A stretch of 59,716 nucleotides of DNA, taken from assembly GCA_030824575.1 (NCBI GenBank), contig JAVBXL010000051.1, positions 1 through 59,716 on the forward strand. The letters are read 5' to 3'. This stretch comes from a bacterium. GTDB taxonomy: Bacteria > Pseudomonadota > Alphaproteobacteria > Sphingomonadales > Sphingomonadaceae. Position 1 is the stretch's first letter, and each line of letters begins with the position of its first letter. Under the pieces are notes generated by a model. That model searched no databases, was not told the origin of the DNA, and saw only the letters and a program-made list of their open reading frames with translations. The position numbers were made by a program, and so were the translations under genes. Positions 56,529-59,716 of the stretch are shown piece after piece.

Positions 56529-57853
56529 TCCGCGCCGCGCTGACCCAGGCCGAAAGCCTGTTCGACCATCTTCAGGTCCAGAACCGCACGCCCCGCCGGA
56601 TCGGCCGTCTCGTCAGCCATGATGCCGGGATGCTCGAAGTCACAGGCTTTCGCCGTCCGATTGGCTCTGGCGCGCGCGTCATGGCCAGCGACGGCTCCGT
56701 CTGCCGCGCCGAAGTGGTGGGCTTTCGCGGCGACCGCACCCTGCTGGTCCCGCTCGACGCCGACGCACCGCTGGAAAACGGCATCCGCGTCGAACCCGAC
56801 AGCCAGGCGAACATGGTGCAGGTCGGCGACGGCCTGATCGGTCGCGTCATCGACGCCATGGGTCAGCCGCTCGACCGCAAGGGGCCGATCATCGCCGGTG
56901 GCACCTGGCCCTTGAACGGCGTGAAGGGCAATGTCCTCGACCGCGGCCGTGTCACCGAAGCCTTTGACCTCGGCGTCCGCGCCGTCAACGCGCTGCTCAC
57001 CGCCGGGCGCGGCCAGCGTATCGCCATCATCGCCGGATCGGGCGTCGGTAAATCCGTCCTGATGGGCCAGATGATCGCCGGAGCCGAAGCCGATATCGTC
57101 GTCGTCGGCCTGATCGGCGAACGCGGCCGCGAAGTCAGCGACTTCCTGGAAACCAAATTGAAGCACACGATGCACAAAAGCATCGTCGTCGCCGTCCCCG
57201 CCGATCATCCCCCGGTGCTGCGCCTGCGCGCCGCCGCGCGCGCCACTGCCATCGCCGAATATTATCGCGCCCGCGGCAAGAAGGTGCTGCTACTGATCGA
57301 TAGCCTCACCCGCTGCGCCCATGCCCAGCGTGAAATCGGCCTGGCGCTGGGTGAACCGCCCGCGATGAAGGGCTATCCGCCGTCCGCCCTGGCGCTCATC
57401 CCCCGTTTGGTCGAACGGGCAGGGGTTGACGCCCGCACCGGCGGTTCGATCACGGCGCTCTACACCGTGCTGGCCGATGGCGACGACACCGACGATCCGA
57501 TCGTGGACGCCGCCCGCGCCATCGTGGACGGCCATTTCGTTTTGTCGCGGCACCTGTCCGAACAATCCATCTTCCCCGCCATCGACATCGGCAAGTCCTT
57601 GTCGCGCGTCATGGCCGACGTGGTGGACGACGATCATCGCATGGCGGCCGCCAATTACCGCCGCCTCTGGGCCGCTTATGAGGAAAATCGCGACCTCATC
57701 CTGATGGGCGCCTATCGCCCCGGTAACGACCCCGTCATCGATGAAGCGGTCAAGCGCCGCCAGGAAATCCTCGATTTCATCCGTCAGGACCAGAAGAGCC
57801 GCATCGATCTCGACACCAGCGCCGACGCGCTGATCGCGGGCTTTAGCGCATGA
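56525..57853 (+). CDS. fliI: Flagellar export ATPase FliI
   Basis: The 442-residue ATPase has Walker A (AIIAGSGVGKSVLMGQMI, about 162-179), Walker B (KVLLLIDSLTRCAHAQREI), and the family segment GEPPAMKGYPPSALALIPRLVERAG. It powers or times flagellar protein export. Overlaps with fliH and fliJ by four bases each show tight coupling. Confidence 0.97.
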   Translation: MIRAALTQAESLFDHLQVQNRTPRRIGRLVSHDAGMLEVTGFRRPIGSGARVMASDGSVCRAEVVGFRGDRTLLVPLDADAPLENGIRVEPDSQANMVQVGDGLIGRVIDAMGQPLDRKGPIIAGGTWPLNGVKGNVLDRGRVTEAFDLGVRAVNALLTAGRGQRIAIIAGSGVGKSVLMGQMIAGAEADIVVVGLIGERGREVSDFLETKLKHTMHKSIVVAVPADHPPVLRLRAAARATAIAEYYRARGKKVLLLIDSLTRCAHAQREIGLALGEPPAMKGYPPSALALIPRLVERAGVDARTGGSITALYTVLADGDDTDDPIVDAARAIVDGHFVLSRHLSEQSIFPAIDIGKSLSRVMADVVDDDHRMAAANYRRLWAAYEENRDLILMGAYRPGNDPVIDEAVKRRQEILDFIRQDQKSRIDLDTSADALIAGFSA

Positions 57854-58275
57854 AGAGCCTGGTCGGCCGCCGCCAGCGCGTCCTGCGCGTCCGCCATGTC
57901 CAGCACGCCATGGCCGTCGCGGAAACCGCCCGCGCGCGCGACGAAGCCGACGGCCTGTCCCGCAATATCGACCGCCTGCGCAAGGTGCGCAGCGAATTGT
58001 TCGAGACGGAGGGGATGGCCACCGGCGCGTCCTTCGCCGCGATGCAGGAACTCGCGACCCGGCTGGAACAGGCCGGGCGACAGCTTGACGGCGCGCTTTA
58101 TGATGCCAAGCGCAAGGTCGAGGCCAAAGAAGGCATGACTCTTGCAGCGAACCGCGAGAAGGAAATCGCCACCCGCCTCAAGGACCGCGCCCGCGCGGAC
58201 CTGGAGGCGTGGCGCGAGACAAAGCTTGCCGCGCTGCCGCGCTATCGCCGGATGCAGCGTGAAGGGGACGTTTGA
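57850..58275 (+). CDS. fliJ: Flagellar export protein FliJ
   Basis: The 141-residue protein is almost entirely coiled coil, rich in Arg, Glu and Ala (RVRHVQHAMAVAETARARDEADGLSRNIDRLRKVRSELFE...REKEIATRLKDRARADLEAWRE), as expected of FliJ, which forms the stalk of the FliI ring. Identity rests on this pattern and on its place between fliI and fliK. Confidence 0.85.
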   Translation: MKSLVGRRQRVLRVRHVQHAMAVAETARARDEADGLSRNIDRLRKVRSELFETEGMATGASFAAMQELATRLEQAGRQLDGALYDAKRKVEAKEGMTLAANREKEIATRLKDRARADLEAWRETKLAALPRYRRMQREGDV

Positions 58276-58277
58276 CG

Positions 58278-59716
58278 ATGACCATGCTGACCAGCCTCAA
58301 GGCGCTGCTTTTCACGACGACCATGCCGAAGGGCGTGCAGGCCGACGCCATGCCGATCGACGGCGGCACCGACTTTGCGCAGTTGTTGAACAGCGTTGGC
58401 TCGGTGCCGACTGTAGCCGCGCAAACGAACATGTCGCCCTCCATTGTGGCCAATACCCCCCAGCCATCTGAAGAAACGGTTGAATATCAGTCTCTTGATG
58501 GGAAGGCTTGGCATCCTTTTGTCGCTCATGCGACACCTTCGACGCCCGCTGCTGACCCCCTACCGAAGACAGAAAAATCCCATTTAACTGTCCAACTCCC
58601 TGTCTCACCTACCGAGGCTGAAGAGGCGCACGCCCCCGACGGCGCGGCATCCGGCCCGCGACCTTTTGCAGGGACTGATGCGCCGCTCGTCCTGGTCCCG
58701 ATAGAGGGCGAGACGCCCACCGACATCTCCTCACCGGGGCCTGACATCGCCTCGCTGGAACGACCGGCCGACGTGGCCATATCTGTGTCCGCGCCGTCTA
58801 CCACGCCCGTCACGCTCGCCACGGCGGCGGAGGAACCGGTCGTCGCTGCGCCCGCGCCGTTCAGGGCGCATGTCGTCGCGCCAACAGACGCCGTCGCCCC
58901 GTCGCTACCAACCGACATGGCCGATACGCAAGAGGACGCTGCTGCGCCTTCCAGCGATGAAGCAACGCCCGTCGCACAAGCCGACGGTCAATCCCAAGCC
59001 GCCCCGGCGGTCATGGCCATGGCGCCACCGGCTCCGGTCGTTGCGCCCTTCGTGGCCCAGGCTGAACAGGCCCCGACCGAGCAGGCTCAGACCAGGCAGG
59101 TACAGTCCGGAACGGGTGGCGTGCCCTCGGTCTACGCCCCGACGCGGATCATCGCTGCTGATCTGCCTGCGGATCAGTTGGCGCCCGTGCCGGACGCCAT
59201 GCGTCCGGCCAGCCAGCCCGCGCCGGCGACCCCCATGCCGATTGCCGACCCCGTATCCGCTGCACCGCTTGCACCGCAGGCCGCCGCGTCGTCGGTCGCA
59301 GCCGCCGCCCCGGACACGAAGGCGATACCCGTTCCGACTGTCGTTCAGCACGATGCCGCGCCTATGTTGCCGGACGAAGCCCGGATCGTGGGCACCGATC
59401 ATCTTGCTACCGCCCGCCCGCCGCACGCCAGCCAGCCCGCGCCGGCAACCGAGGCGTCGACTGATGACCCCGCATCCGTCGCACCACTCGTCCCGCAGGC
59501 CGCCGCGTCGTCGGTCGCAGCCGCCGCCCCGGAAACGAAGGCGACACCCGTGCCGACTGTCATTCCGAACGACGTCGCGCCGATGCTGCGGGACGAAGCG
59601 CCGATCGCGGCCACCGATCATCCTGTCACTGCGCCCGCGACGGCAACCGCGATGCCTATTCCCGGCCCTGCATCCGCCGCACCGCTGGTCGCCCAGACCA
59701 CAGAGTCATTGGCCGT
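58278..59716 (+). CDS. fliK: Flagellar hook-length control protein FliK (partial, runs off window)
   Basis: The frame starts with ATG at 58278, two bases after fliJ, and stays open for 479 codons to the end of the window. The visible part is the low-complexity ruler region, rich in Ala, Pro, Val and Thr, with a 73-residue tandem repeat near its end. The conserved C-terminal switching domain is not reached. The call is based on position and composition. Confidence 0.75.
   Translation, partial: MTMLTSLKALLFTTTMPKGVQADAMPIDGGTDFAQLLNSVGSVPTVAAQTNMSPSIVANTPQPSEETVEYQSLDGKAWHPFVAHATPSTPAADPLPKTEKSHLTVQLPVSPTEAEEAHAPDGAASGPRPFAGTDAPLVLVPIEGETPTDISSPGPDIASLERPADVAISVSAPSTTPVTLATAAEEPVVAAPAPFRAHVVAPTDAVAPSLPTDMADTQEDAAAPSSDEATPVAQADGQSQAAPAVMAMAPPAPVVAPFVAQAEQAPTEQAQTRQVQSGTGGVPSVYAPTRIIAADLPADQLAPVPDAMRPASQPAPATPMPIADPVSAAPLAPQAAASSVAAAAPDTKAIPVPTVVQHDAAPMLPDEARIVGTDHLATARPPHASQPAPATEASTDDPASVAPLVPQAAASSVAAAAPETKATPVPTVIPNDVAPMLRDEAPIAATDHPVTAPATATAMPIPGPASAAPLVAQTTESLA
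59211..59631 (+). repeat. 73-codon tandem repeat in fliK
   Basis: Two units (from 59211 and 59430) share SQPAPAT..., a run of 41 identical bases centred on PQAAASSVAAAAP, and DEA.I..TDH. The offset is exactly 219 bases. A partial third unit may begin near 59632. Confidence 0.75.

Overview
The window is high-GC DNA from an alphaproteobacterium, most likely a sphingomonad (Sphingobium/Sphingomonas type). I infer this from the character of the encoded proteins, the flagellar gene order, and palindromic REP-type elements of a kind I associate with this group. No rRNA gene or CRISPR array is visible.

Bases 1-9785 are ordinary chromosome: the end of a double cold-shock-domain protein, a small membrane protein, a bestrophin-family channel, an XRE/ScfR-type regulator with a clear operator, a PiT phosphate transporter next to a Nudix/DUF47 open frame, a ZnuD-like TonB-dependent receptor, a LysR-type regulator and tRNA-Gly(TCC).

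Bases 9736-22137 are an integrated element of 12,352 bp. It sits in the 3' half of tRNA-Gly and is bounded by a perfect 50-bp direct repeat. Every recognisable gene lies on the minus strand: primase/helicase, a small gene, a noncoding repeat cluster, small and large terminase, an AT-rich cargo island with an Abi-alpha (DUF4393) gene and an orphan gene, an HTH protein, portal, a prohead protease-capsid fusion, a gpW-like head-joining protein, DUF2190, a small gene and finally the integrase. No tail, baseplate, lysis or classical repressor gene is visible. The content fits a capsid-encoding, tail-less phage satellite (cf-PICI-like) better than a randomly decayed prophage. The element also carries six copies of a near-palindrome (GAAGYNACTTCC), all in one orientation, that I did not find elsewhere in the window.

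Bases 22141-29539 return to chromosome: a LacI regulator, DUF4169, an Ala/Pro-rich anchored protein, argG, an EF-hand protein beside an OmpR-type response regulator and histidine kinase, and an orphan gene of lower GC.

Bases 29642-59716 are a large flagellar locus. flgBCDEFGHIJKL and motAB read leftward. A second MotA/MotB-like pair, flgA, flgM, a FlgN-like gene, a lytic transglycosylase, flhA and fliA read rightward. mdoGH (periplasmic glucan synthesis) and fliC read leftward. A sigma54 activator (FlbD-like) and fliEFGHIJ-fliK read rightward, with fliK running off the window. Four textbook sigma54 promoters (TGGCAC-N5-TTGC) precede flgB, flgG, flgA and the transglycosylase/flhA unit, and a sigma28 promoter precedes fliC. 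With FlbD, FliA and FlgM encoded here, the locus carries most of its own regulatory hierarchy.
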